Counted from the stretch's first letter, positions 1-6,579 are shown. The stretch is DNA of 13,218 bases from an uncultured Clostridia bacterium (GCA_947629725.1 CANREU010000028.1:1-13218); one strand, 5' to 3'. Notes: generated by a model not told the origin, from the sequence alone. A program made the numbers and translations.

Positions 1-207
1 TGGATGCGCTGCCCGGGCGGGCGGGGGAGCTGGCAGTTCTTCGACGAGCTGCTCGACCGCATACAGGTCGTGGGGACGCCGGGCTGCGGCTTCGGCGCGA
101 ACGGGGAGGGCTACTTCCGCCTCACGGCGTTCGGCACCCATGAAAACACGGCGGAGGCCTGCCGCCGTATCAAGGCGCTCCTCGGCGCCCGGTCGGAGCA
201 ACTATGA
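1..207 (+). CDS. dapL: LL-diaminopimelate aminotransferase, C-terminal end (partial)
   Basis: Only the last 68 residues are in the window; the reading frame is open from base 1, so the gene begins upstream. The segment VGTPGCGFGANGEGYFRLTAFG is the C-terminal signature of DapL. That PLP enzyme makes LL-diaminopimelate from tetrahydrodipicolinate and glutamate in the one-step lysine/peptidoglycan branch. The Arg of YFRLTAFG is the conserved aminotransferase arginine that binds the substrate carboxylate (family knowledge). A tail with ENTAEACRRIKALL fits the final helix. The TGA stop overlaps the malQ start as ATGA, so the two are probably translationally coupled. A related class I/II aminotransferase is possible, but the signature is specific enough for a confident call. 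Confidence 0.86.
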   Translation, partial: WMRCPGGRGSWQFFDELLDRIQVVGTPGCGFGANGEGYFRLTAFGTHENTAEACRRIKALLGARSEQL

Positions 208-1700
208 AGAAGACAAGAGAAGCGGGCGTTCTCCTTCACATCTCCTCTCTCTGGGGGGAGTACGGGATCGGCTCGCTCGGCAAAAACGCATATAAATTCG
301 CTGCCCGCCTCGCAAAGTGCGGGGTGAAGGTATGGCAGATCCTTCCCCTCGTGCAGACGGGCTACGGCGATTCCCCCTACAGCTCGGTGAGCTGCGCTTC
401 GGGCAATCCCTATTTCATCGACCTCGAGACGCTCGCAAAGCAGAAACTCCTCACAAAGGGGGAGCTCAAAGAGATCAGAAAGCGGTATAAGGGGGCTTCC
501 GCCGACTACGGGATGCTCTATGAGGAGCGGTATGCGACCCTTCGCGCCGCCTTCTCCCGCTTCCACTTCGACGACGAAGACTTCCGCGCCTTCGTGAAGA
601 CGGGCAGGTTTGAGGACTACGCCCTCTTCATGACGGCGAAGACGGTGTTCGGCGGCACCTTCACCGATTGGGAGGACGGGATCAAATTCCGCGATCCGGA
701 GGCTCTCGAAAAGCTCCGCACCGACTACCACGAGGAGTACCTCTTCTGGCAGTTTTTGCAATATGAATTTTGGAAGCAGTGGGACGCGCTCCACGCCTAT
801 TGCGGCAAGCTCGGGCTCAAGATCATGGGGGACATCCCTCTCTACGTCGCCTGCGACAGCTCGGACGCGTGGGCAAATCCCTCCCTCTTCAAGCTGGATA
901 GCGACCTGAAGCCCGTAAAAGTCGCGGGGGTCCCGCCCGACTACTTCTCGGCGACGGGGCAGCTCTGGGGCAATCCCGTCTACGACTGGAAGGCGCATAA
1001 GGCGGAGGGGTACGCCTGGTGGACGAACCGCCTCAAGACGGCGCTCTCGACCTACGACCTCGTCCGTATCGACCATTTCCGCGGCTTCGACCGCTACTAT
1101 GAGATCGACGCGGGGGAGGAGACCGCCATCGGCGGCGCATGGACGGACGGTCCCCGCGAGGAGGTGTTCGCCGCCCTCGGCGACGGCGGGAAGCGGATCG
1201 TCGCGGAGGATCTCGGCGTGGTGGACGAGGGGGTCCGCAGCCTTCTCGCCCGCACGGGATTCCCGGGGATGAAGGTGCTCCTCTTCGCCTTCGACGGCGA
1301 CCCCGGCAACCCCTTCCTGCCCAAGAACATCGGCGAGAACTGCGTCGTTTACACGGGCACGCACGACAACGACACCGTCCGCGGCTATGCCGACGGGCTC
1401 CCGCCCGAGGAGTACATCCTCTTCCGCTCCCGCGTCGCCTCGACGCTCGAGGAGGAGGGGATCGCCGTGAAACTCGGCGCGAAGGGGGAGGGGATGAGCG
1501 AAGCGTTCGTCCGCATGGCGATGCGCTCGGAGGCGTTCCTCGCCGTCGCTCCCATACAGGACGTGCTCGCCCTCGGGGAAGAGGCGCGCATGAACTTCCC
1601 CGGGAAGGAACAGGGGAATTGGAAATTCAGGCTCGGAGCTTCTCCCTCCGCCCGCGCGATGGGGAAGCTGAAAAAAATCGTAAAAAATTATCGGAGGTAA
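204..1700 (+). CDS. malQ: 4-alpha-glucanotransferase (amylomaltase, GH77)
   Basis: A 498-residue cytoplasmic enzyme that transfers alpha-1,4-glucan segments between maltodextrins and releases glucose, in glycogen/maltodextrin metabolism. The length is normal for the short bacterial GH77 form. The N-terminus has the family pattern GVLLHISSL and the donor-site loop GYGDSPYSS. The catalytic residues can be placed: nucleophile Asp290 in VRIDHFRG, acid/base Glu335 in IVAEDLG, and transition-state Asp388 in GTHDND. All are intact. The start ATG overlaps the dapL stop and has a GGAG just upstream. mscL follows after 3 bases. There is no maltose transporter or phosphorylase next to it in this window, so the enzyme more likely serves general glycogen or maltodextrin turnover than a dedicated maltose operon (inference). 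Confidence 0.95.
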   Translation: MKKTREAGVLLHISSLWGEYGIGSLGKNAYKFAARLAKCGVKVWQILPLVQTGYGDSPYSSVSCASGNPYFIDLETLAKQKLLTKGELKEIRKRYKGASADYGMLYEERYATLRAAFSRFHFDDEDFRAFVKTGRFEDYALFMTAKTVFGGTFTDWEDGIKFRDPEALEKLRTDYHEEYLFWQFLQYEFWKQWDALHAYCGKLGLKIMGDIPLYVACDSSDAWANPSLFKLDSDLKPVKVAGVPPDYFSATGQLWGNPVYDWKAHKAEGYAWWTNRLKTALSTYDLVRIDHFRGFDRYYEIDAGEETAIGGAWTDGPREEVFAALGDGGKRIVAEDLGVVDEGVRSLLARTGFPGMKVLLFAFDGDPGNPFLPKNIGENCVVYTGTHDNDTVRGYADGLPPEEYILFRSRVASTLEEEGIAVKLGAKGEGMSEAFVRMAMRSEAFLAVAPIQDVLALGEEARMNFPGKEQGNWKFRLGASPSARAMGKLKKIVKNYRR

Positions 1701-1703
1701 CTT

Positions 1704-2213
1704 ATGAAAGGATTCTTCAAGGAATTCAAGGACTTCATCGCCCGCGGGAACGTGCTCGACATGGCTGTCGGCATCATCGTAGGCGGTGCGTTCACGGCGA
1801 TCATCACGGCGCTCGTGAGCGGCATTCTCACGCCCCTCCTTCAGTGGATCGGTGTGGGTGAAGACGGGTTTGGCGCGCTTCAGGTCGTTCTGAATGAGGC
1901 GGCATATACGGCCAGCCCCGAGACGGTGACGCCGATCATCCTCGACTTCGGCATCGTGATCTCCTCGATCATCACCTTCCTTCTCACGGCGTTCATCCTG
2001 TTCCTCATCGTGTACACCGTGAACCACATCCACGCACATGCGGAAAAGGTGAAGGCGAAGAAGGCGGCCGAAGAGGCGGCGAAGAACCCGCCCGCACCCC
2101 CCGCACCTCCCGCTCCCACGACGGAAGAGCTCCTCGCCGAGATCCGCGACCTTTTGAAGCAGAACGCAGAGCTCTGCGCGAAGTGCTCCCCGGAGGACTC
2201 CGAGAAGAAGTAA
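1704..2213 (+). CDS. mscL: Large-conductance mechanosensitive channel
   Basis: A 169-residue inner-membrane channel that opens under membrane tension to release solutes during hypo-osmotic shock; it works as a homopentamer. The N-terminal amphipathic helix MKGFFKEFKDFIARGNVLDMAVG is typical and leads into TM1 (about residues 17-45, glycine/alanine pore-lining face). A short extracellular loop and TM2 (about 80-106) follow. The cytoplasmic end has the usual helix TEELLAEIRDLLK (139-152). It is longer than most MscL proteins because of a Pro/Ala linker (129-138) and a tail with Cys158 and Cys161 (CxxC). A good Shine-Dalgarno (GGAGGT) lies 5-10 bases before the ATG, inside the end of malQ. An intrinsic terminator follows 7 bases after the stop, making this the last gene of the block. 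Confidence 0.95.
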   Translation: MKGFFKEFKDFIARGNVLDMAVGIIVGGAFTAIITALVSGILTPLLQWIGVGEDGFGALQVVLNEAAYTASPETVTPIILDFGIVISSIITFLLTAFILFLIVYTVNHIHAHAEKVKAKKAAEEAAKNPPAPPAPPAPTTEELLAEIRDLLKQNAELCAKCSPEDSEKK

Positions 2214-2220
2214 AAGATAC

Positions 2221-2248
2221 GCCCCGCTCCCCGCGGGGCATATTTTTT
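2221..2248 (+). terminator. Intrinsic terminator after mscL
   Basis: A perfect 7-bp stem, GCCCCGC / GCGGGGC, closes a TCCCC loop and is followed by ATATTTTTT. It sits 7 bases after the mscL stop and ends the dapL-malQ-mscL transcript just before the next promoter. Confidence 0.9.
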
Positions 2249-2255
2249 GAAGCCG

Positions 2256-2285
2256 TTCACACATTTTTTGCGCGCGCGATACAAT
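2256..2285 (+). promoter_or_regulatory. Promoter of the nitrilase-like gene (leaderless spacing)
   Basis: TTCACA (2256-2261) and TACAAT (2280-2285) with an 18-base spacer resemble a sigma-A promoter. The ATG at 2293 begins 7 bases after the -10 box, where transcription would be expected to start. No Shine-Dalgarno is present. The transcript is therefore predicted to be leaderless. No start site has been mapped. Confidence 0.65.
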
Positions 2286-2292
2286 ATAACGT

Positions 2293-2967
2293 ATGCGTAT
2301 TTGTTTTGTGACGGGCGGCAGTCTCGGCGATTTCGCGGAACAATACACGGGCGTGCGGTCGGACATCGCGGCGTTCACCTTCTCCGCCCTCGGCAATGTG
2401 AGTTATGAGCGGGAGCTGAAGGGGGAGACGAGCCTCTTCGAGGACGTCGCCCTCCTCTCCAAAGAGCAGAAGAACGTGGTCGTTTGCGGGTGCTACACGA
2501 ACGCGCGCGGCGTGCGGCGGAAGTCGGTCGTCGTGGCGGAGCGGGGGAGGATCCTCGGCGTCTCCGACATGGCAAACAGGATCGACGCGGGCGAGTTCCG
2601 CAGCGGCGCGGGCCTCAAAATTTACGACACGGGGGTGGGACAACTCGGCGTCGTGGTGGGGGAGGACCTCTACTTTCCGCGCGTCGCCGAGACCCTCTCC
2701 GTCTGCGGGGCGGAGCTCGCGCTCTGTATCTACGACGAACTCAACGAGAGCCTCGAGCACACCCTCGCGCGCGCCTTTGCCTTCACCTACGGCGTCCCCT
2801 TCTGCGTGTGCGCCTACGGTTACGCCTTCGCCGCGGATGTGGCGGGCAAACTCCGCTTTGCCTCCTCACGGAGCCCATGCGTCTTCGACTTCGAGCGGGA
2901 GCAGGAGTTCCATGTGGTGGAGACAAGGCAGCGCGGCCTCTATCTCCGTAAAAAAAGCGGCTTTTAG
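2293..2967 (+). CDS. Nitrilase-superfamily (carbon-nitrogen hydrolase) fold protein, probably catalytically inactive
   Basis: 224 residues, shorter than the usual 260-290. The core from residue 77 to 145 follows the nitrilase pattern: RKSVVVAERGRILG, a GxGLKIYDTGVGQLGVVVGED segment, then LYFPRVAETLSVCGAEL. In active members this last stretch reads ICYDxxFPE, with Cys as nucleophile; here Gly123 replaces it. The usual FPE Glu aligns with FTF (28-30), and no Lys is found where RKxHL is expected (residues 91-96 read SDMANR). All three members of the Glu-Lys-Cys triad therefore appear lost. It could be a structural or regulatory pseudoenzyme. The Met start is preferred because a promoter ends 7 bases upstream and the protein starts directly with the first beta strand. 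It is monocistronic, with its own promoter and another promoter right after it. Function unknown. Confidence 0.7.
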   Translation: MRICFVTGGSLGDFAEQYTGVRSDIAAFTFSALGNVSYERELKGETSLFEDVALLSKEQKNVVVCGCYTNARGVRRKSVVVAERGRILGVSDMANRIDAGEFRSGAGLKIYDTGVGQLGVVVGEDLYFPRVAETLSVCGAELALCIYDELNESLEHTLARAFAFTYGVPFCVCAYGYAFAADVAGKLRFASSRSPCVFDFEREQEFHVVETRQRGLYLRKKSGF

Positions 2968-2970
2968 CCC

Positions 2971-2999
2971 TTGAAAAAGGGAAAGATCGGTGGTATAAT
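2971..2999 (+). promoter_or_regulatory. Promoter of the HEPN-like/CBS gene (leaderless spacing)
   Basis: TTGAAA (2971-2976), 17-base spacer, perfect TATAAT (2994-2999). The GTG start at 3006 lies 6 bases after the -10 box, so the mRNA should begin at or within a base or so of the start codon. No ribosome binding site is present. The promoter starts 4 bases after the stop of the previous gene. Confidence 0.85.
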
Positions 3000-3005
3000 A
3001 GAGAC

Positions 3006-3716
3006 GTGAGCAACGCAATCGACCTCATCTCCGCCTACAACAGGATCGACGCGCGCCTTCGTGCGATTTACCGCGGAAAGGGAAACCTCAACTTCACCGA
3101 CCTCGTGCGCCGCTGCGCCGAATTCCAGCCCACCGTACATAAGTACGAGGAGGAGCTCTTGAGCTGCGCCCGTCTCCGCAACGCCATCGTGCACAACTCC
3201 ACCTCCGAGCGGGTCATCGCAGAGCCCTGCGACGACTTCACCCGCCTCATCCTGCGCATTGCGGACCTCCTGTGCGCGCCGCCCCGCCTTGCCGTCTTCA
3301 AGGATAAGACGGTGACGGGCATCTCCTCTTCCGCGACGGTGGGGGAGGCGTTCCTCATCTCCCTGAAGCGGGACTATTCCAATCTGCCCGTCTACGAGAA
3401 GGACCGCATGATCGGCATCCTCAACGGGCGGAGGCTCGTGCGCGCGGTGGGCGAGGCGCTGGACAGGGGGGAGGATGTGAACGAGTTTCTCCGCAAGCCC
3501 TGCCGCGAGGTCGTCTGCGCGGAGGACATGGCGCGTTTCTACCGCGTTTTGGGGCGGGACGACACCGTGCAGGAGGCAGTCGACGCCTTTTCCGACAACC
3601 GCAAGCTCCTCGCCGTCGTCGTCACCGAGCGGGGCGGCGCGGCAGACAGGATCGTAAATATCCTCACCGCGTCCGATCTCCCCAAGCTCATCTCCGTCCT
3701 CGAAGACGGCGATTGA
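3006..3716 (+). CDS. HEPN-like helical domain fused to a CBS domain pair
   Basis: 236 residues, GTG start. Residues 1-92 are predicted helical and contain LRNAIVHNS, in which Arg58-Asn59 and His63 match the Rx4-6H motif of HEPN ribonuclease domains, including the preferred polar residue after Arg. Residues about 95-236 look like two CBS modules: the first around TVTGISSSATVGEAFLISLKRDYSNLPVY with a GILN strand, the second around DTVQEAVDAFSDNRKLLAVVV with a final NILTASDLPKLI. CBS pairs usually bind adenine nucleotides and regulate an attached domain. No transmembrane segment or signal peptide is seen. The gene has its own promoter and no partner overlapping it. An RNA-cleaving, nucleotide-gated role is inference; a HEPN fold used only for binding is equally possible. 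I do not recognise a named family. Confidence 0.7.
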   Translation: MSNAIDLISAYNRIDARLRAIYRGKGNLNFTDLVRRCAEFQPTVHKYEEELLSCARLRNAIVHNSTSERVIAEPCDDFTRLILRIADLLCAPPRLAVFKDKTVTGISSSATVGEAFLISLKRDYSNLPVYEKDRMIGILNGRRLVRAVGEALDRGEDVNEFLRKPCREVVCAEDMARFYRVLGRDDTVQEAVDAFSDNRKLLAVVVTERGGAADRIVNILTASDLPKLISVLEDGD

Positions 3717-3756
3717 GAACTTTCGCCTGATTTTTGTACAAAATTCCGAAAAAGCG

Positions 3757-3785
3757 TTTACAAATCCGCAGTTTTGTTTTATAAT
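3757..3785 (+). promoter_or_regulatory. Promoter of the DUF1934-MBL-rho operon (leaderless spacing)
   Basis: TTTACA (3757-3762), 17-base spacer, TATAAT (3780-3785). Transcription should start near 3792-3793, where an ATG begins. An upstream in-frame ATG at 3784 overlaps the -10 box itself and cannot be in the mRNA. The promoter therefore fixes the start of the next gene at 3793. Confidence 0.82.
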
Positions 3786-3792
3786 GGTGTGG

Positions 3793-4182
3793 ATGAAAGA
3801 TTGCACAGTGGAGATCGTCACGCAGACGGAGGGGAAGCGCACCCGCTTCTCTGCCGCCGGCAAGACGGACGGCTCCCTCCCGCGCACGGTCGTCTATGCG
3901 GGGGAGGACGGGGAGATCGAACTTGCCGTTTCTCCCGCCTTTCTTCGGATGCGCCGCCGCGGGGCGGTAGGAACGGAGGCCTGCTTCCGCGTCGGGGAAG
4001 AAGAAAAATTCCGCCTCTCTGCGGGCGGGAAAGAGGGGGAAGTTCCCATCTCCACGGAGCGCTACCGCGCCGTATTTCGCAAGGAAGGCGTCTTTATCCG
4101 CCTCGTTTACACCTTACTTTATCACGAGCCGCAAACTTTTTCGTTGAAGATCGCGATCCGCAGCATATCGGAGGAAAGATGA
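3793..4182 (+). CDS. DUF1934-like (YwiB-type) beta-barrel protein
   Basis: 129 residues from the ATG at 3793, chosen over ATG 3784 because that one lies inside the -10 hexamer. The protein is rich in alternating beta strands. The pattern of an N-terminal strand VEIVTQTEG, a central LRMRRRGAVGTEACFRVGEE and a late VFIRLVYTLLYHEPQTFSLKIAI fits the DUF1934/YwiB family of small calycin-like barrels found in Bacillota. That match is from memory of the pattern and is moderate. No catalytic motif, signal peptide or membrane segment is seen. It is the first gene of an operon with an MBL-fold hydrolase and rho; its TGA overlaps the next ATG. No Shine-Dalgarno is evident, so translation is probably leaderless. 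Function unknown. Confidence 0.68.
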   Translation: MKDCTVEIVTQTEGKRTRFSAAGKTDGSLPRTVVYAGEDGEIELAVSPAFLRMRRRGAVGTEACFRVGEEEKFRLSAGGKEGEVPISTERYRAVFRKEGVFIRLVYTLLYHEPQTFSLKIAIRSISEER

Positions 4183-4817
4183 AAATACGCTATTTGGGGC
4201 ACTCCTGTTTCGTTTTGGAGTCGGAAGGGGGGACGCGGGCCGTCACCGATCCCTACGGGGCCGTCGGCTTTCGCATGCCGCCCGTCTCCGCCGACATCGT
4301 CACGGTGAGCCATTCCCATTACGACCACAACCACGTCTCCGCGGTGGGCGGCTCGCCCGCCGTGCTCGAGAGGGCGGGGGAGTATGAGATCGGCGGGATC
4401 TCCGTTTCCGCCGTCCCGAGCTGGCACGACGACGTCCGCGGTGCGAAGAGGGGAGCAAATCTCATCTTCAGGTTCCTCATCGACGGGATCAACGTCTGCC
4501 ACCTCGGCGACCTCGGGGAGCCCTGCACGCCTGCGCGCGTTTCCTCCATCATTCCCGCGGACGTCCTCCTCATCCCCGTAGGCGGCGTCTACACGATCGG
4601 GGCGGCTGCGGCAAAGGAATACGTCGAAAAAATTTCCCCCCGTATCGTCATCCCCATGCACTACGGCGCGGCGGGGCTCAATATCGCCCTCGACCCGCCC
4701 GAACGTTTTCTCGGCCTCTTCGGCGGGAGTGCGGAGACCCGAAAGGAGCTCGTCCTCTCCCGCGAAACCATCCCCGAAAAGGGAACGAAAATCATCTTAT
4801 TGGAGCGCAGTAAATGA
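4179..4817 (+). CDS. Metallo-beta-lactamase-fold metal-dependent hydrolase
   Basis: 212 residues. The metal-binding motif HSHYDH gives His45, His47, Asp49 and His50; further ligands are likely His83 (PSWHDD), Asp111 (HLGDLG) and His161 (PMHYG). This is a complete two-metal site of the MBL fold, of the small single-domain type close to the UPF0173/Lactamase_B_3 group. The substrate cannot be named. It is cytoplasmic, with no signal peptide. The start ATG at 4179 follows a strong GGAGGAAAG and overlaps the TGA of the DUF1934-like gene; its own TGA overlaps the rho start. A longer in-frame opening upstream from 3774 is rejected because it would overlap the previous gene out of frame. Tight coupling suggests co-expression with rho, but no functional link is known to me. 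Confidence 0.88.
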   Translation: MKIRYLGHSCFVLESEGGTRAVTDPYGAVGFRMPPVSADIVTVSHSHYDHNHVSAVGGSPAVLERAGEYEIGGISVSAVPSWHDDVRGAKRGANLIFRFLIDGINVCHLGDLGEPCTPARVSSIIPADVLLIPVGGVYTIGAAAAKEYVEKISPRIVIPMHYGAAGLNIALDPPERFLGLFGGSAETRKELVLSRETIPEKGTKIILLERSK

Positions 4818-6268
4818 AAAATGAGTACACGGAGGCGGAGAAGCGCCTCTCCGACTATCTCTCCTCCCTCTCCCTCGGCACTTTGCGTATTCTCGGAAGA
4901 CGTTACGGCGTTTCCCAGTCCACGTCGAGCAACAAGGAACAGCTTCTCGAAAACATCACCGACATCCTCGCGGGGAAGTCGACGCCCGCGCCCCGCTCCA
5001 ACCGCGGTGCGCCCGTGAAGCAGACCTTCCTCGATCCCGCCGTGATCGAGGCAGTCGAGGAACTCCGCCGCGGACTTGCGCCCGCGCCCAATAAACTCGC
5101 GGTCGCAGCCCCCGAACCCGCTCCGCAGGAGCCCCGCCGCGCGAGCTTCGGCGAGCCGATCTACACGGGCCTCCTCGAGATCACCCAATCGGGCTACGGC
5201 TTCCTTCGCGCCAAGAACTGCCAGCCCTCCAACGATGGGGACGTCTTTTTTGCCGCTCCCGTCATCCACGCTTTACGCCTGCGCGAGGGGGACTTCGTCT
5301 CCTGTACGGCAAAACCGCGCCAAAAGAACGATTCGCCCGCCGTGGAGCAGGTGCTCTCCGTGAACGGGCTTCCCCTCGGGAAGTATGAACAGCGCCCCGC
5401 CTTCGACTCGCTCACCGCCAAATATCCGAGCGAGAAGATCGCACTCTCCTCCGACCGGAACGTCCCGTCCCTCCGGATCCTCGACCTGCTCATCCCCATC
5501 GGCAAGGGGCAGCGCGGGCTCATCATCGCCCCCCCGAAGGCGGGCAAGACGACGCTGCTCAAAGACATCGCGCGCGCGATCAACGAGGCGCACCGCGAGA
5601 TCGCCCTCATCATCCTCCTCATCGACGAGCGCCCCGAGGAAGTGACCGATATCCGCGAGAGCGTAAAGGGGGCGCAGGTCGTCTATTCGACCTTCGACGA
5701 AGGCGCCGACCATCACGTCCGCGCCGCCTCTTTAGCCCTTGCCCACGCGAAGCGGCTCGCCGAACTCGGGCGGGACGTCGTCATTCTCCTCGATTCCCTC
5801 ACCAAACTCACCCGCGCCTACAACTATCTCACCGAAAATTCGGGCAAGACCCTCACGGGCGGGCTCGACGCGGGCGCCTTCGCGGAGCCCAAGCGCTTCT
5901 TCGGCGCGGCGCGCAACACGGTGGAGGCGGGGAGCCTCACGATTCTTGCGACCGCCCTTGTCGACACGGGCAGCCGCATGGACGACATCATCTACGAGGA
6001 ATTCAAGGGGACGGGCAACGCCGACATCTTCCTCTCGCGCGACCTCGCCGAGCGCAGGATCTTCCCCGCCATCGACGTCCGCCGCTCGGGCACCCGCAAG
6101 GAGGAGCTGCTCCTCACGAAGGACGAACTCTCCGCCGTCTACAAGATGCGCGAGAGGGGACTTACGGAGAACGCCGCGGGCTTCCTCGACATGCTCAAGC
6201 GCACGCAGGACAACGCGGAGTTCGTCGCCCGCCTCCCCGAGTGGCTGCGGATCTTCAAAAACGTATAG
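4814..6268 (+). CDS. rho: Transcription termination factor Rho
   Basis: 484 residues. Rho is a hexameric RNA-dependent ATPase that ends untranslated transcripts. Domains in order: Rho_N helical domain (about 8-54), Pro/Ala-rich linker (55-112), cold-shock-like primary RNA site with YGFLRAKN (128-135) and DVFFAAPV, then the RecA-like motor. Walker A is APPKAGKTT (239-247), Walker B VVILLD ends at Asp327, and the C-terminal signatures RFFGAARN (361-368), EEFKGTGN (395-402) and RRSGTRKEELL (423-433) are intact. In DSLTKLTRAYN the Lys at 331 replaces the Arg usual in this motif (DSITRLARAYN in E. coli). Last gene of a three-gene operon; its ATG overlaps the MBL gene stop. No intrinsic terminator appears until about 280 bases downstream. 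Confidence 0.97.
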   Translation: MKNEYTEAEKRLSDYLSSLSLGTLRILGRRYGVSQSTSSNKEQLLENITDILAGKSTPAPRSNRGAPVKQTFLDPAVIEAVEELRRGLAPAPNKLAVAAPEPAPQEPRRASFGEPIYTGLLEITQSGYGFLRAKNCQPSNDGDVFFAAPVIHALRLREGDFVSCTAKPRQKNDSPAVEQVLSVNGLPLGKYEQRPAFDSLTAKYPSEKIALSSDRNVPSLRILDLLIPIGKGQRGLIIAPPKAGKTTLLKDIARAINEAHREIALIILLIDERPEEVTDIRESVKGAQVVYSTFDEGADHHVRAASLALAHAKRLAELGRDVVILLDSLTKLTRAYNYLTENSGKTLTGGLDAGAFAEPKRFFGAARNTVEAGSLTILATALVDTGSRMDDIIYEEFKGTGNADIFLSRDLAERRIFPAIDVRRSGTRKEELLLTKDELSAVYKMRERGLTENAAGFLDMLKRTQDNAEFVARLPEWLRIFKNV

Positions 6269-6500
6269 AGTTTGTAAAAGTTCATTGTTGTATTGTTCTT
6301 TATTTCTTAAACTCAAACAGGTGTAGTCCGTTAAGGTAAGTTATATTGAGAAAGAGCGTCGCCTTTCCCTCACGGTATCGTAAAGCAAGCATTTTCTTGT
6401 TCAAATCATTTTTCTATAAGGATACAGTTGTCTCAAGGGGGTTTTCAGCTTGTTGAGGCTCGATGGGGAGAGCCGCACACGCTCCTTGTTGCCCCTTAAA
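6269..6500. other. Unassigned AT-richer intergenic stretch after rho
   Basis: Nothing here codes for a recognisable protein, and no tRNA, tmRNA, RNase P or SRP motif was found. It is visibly richer in A/T than the genes around it. Local pairing can be drawn: 6348-6371 (GAG/CTC and AAAG/CTTT arms), an AAGGGG (6435-6440) with CCCCTT (6492-6497), and inside it GGCTC (6457-6461) with GAGCC (6470-6474). It may be the long rho 3' untranslated region or carry a small RNA. The strand and ends are unknown. Confidence 0.3.
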
Positions 6501-6504
6501 AGAA

Positions 6505-6533
6505 AAGCGGTTCGGCGAGCCGCCAAACCGCTT
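6505..6533 (-). terminator. Second hairpin terminator for the PadR gene transcript
   Basis: The arms AAGCGGTT (6505-6512) and AACCGCTT (6526-6533) enclose GGCG/CGCC, giving about 12 bp with one C/A mismatch and a 3-base loop. Read on the minus strand it is followed by TTCTTTT, a good U-tract. On the plus strand the following TTACTTCTT is poorer. It probably backs up the hairpin at 6551-6576. Confidence 0.7.
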
Positions 6534-6550
6534 ACTTCTTGATTCCAATG

Positions 6551-6576
6551 AAAACCCCTGCTCTTGCGGGGGTTTT
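6551..6576. terminator. Bidirectional terminator between rho and the PadR gene
   Basis: AAAACCCC (6551-6558) pairs with GGGGTTTT (6569-6576), extended by T-G, G-C and C-G pairs round a TCTT loop, for an 11-bp stem. The A and T ends make it work on both strands. It lies 3 bases beyond the stop of the minus-strand PadR gene and is the first convincing plus-strand terminator after rho. Confidence 0.85.
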
Positions 6577-6579
6577 GCT

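Noticed and set aside
111..2396. 761-codon open frame on the minus strand
   Set aside because: It runs antisense to malQ and mscL, which have intact catalytic or membrane signatures. Its product is a low-complexity Glu/Arg/Val mixture typical of a GC-rich shadow frame.
2969..2982. CCCTT-GAAA-AAGGG hairpin as a terminator of the nitrilase-like gene
   Set aside because: The stem is only 5 bp, no T-tract follows on the plus strand, and the sequence forms the -35 box of the next promoter.
3784..3792. Earlier ATG/GTG starts for the DUF1934-like gene
   Set aside because: The ATG at 3784 lies within TATAAT and the GTG at 3787 is upstream of the expected transcript start; the ATG at 3793 fits.
3774..4178. 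Upstream extension of the MBL-fold gene
   Set aside because: The frame is open but overlaps the DUF1934-like gene and the -10 box. A strong ribosome site and the family's normal N-terminus (MKIRYLGHSCF) place the start at 4179.
6269..6550. tmRNA, RNase P RNA, SRP RNA or tRNA in the gap after rho
   Set aside because: The conserved cores I would expect for these were not seen on either strand; 6S RNA could not be excluded by eye.
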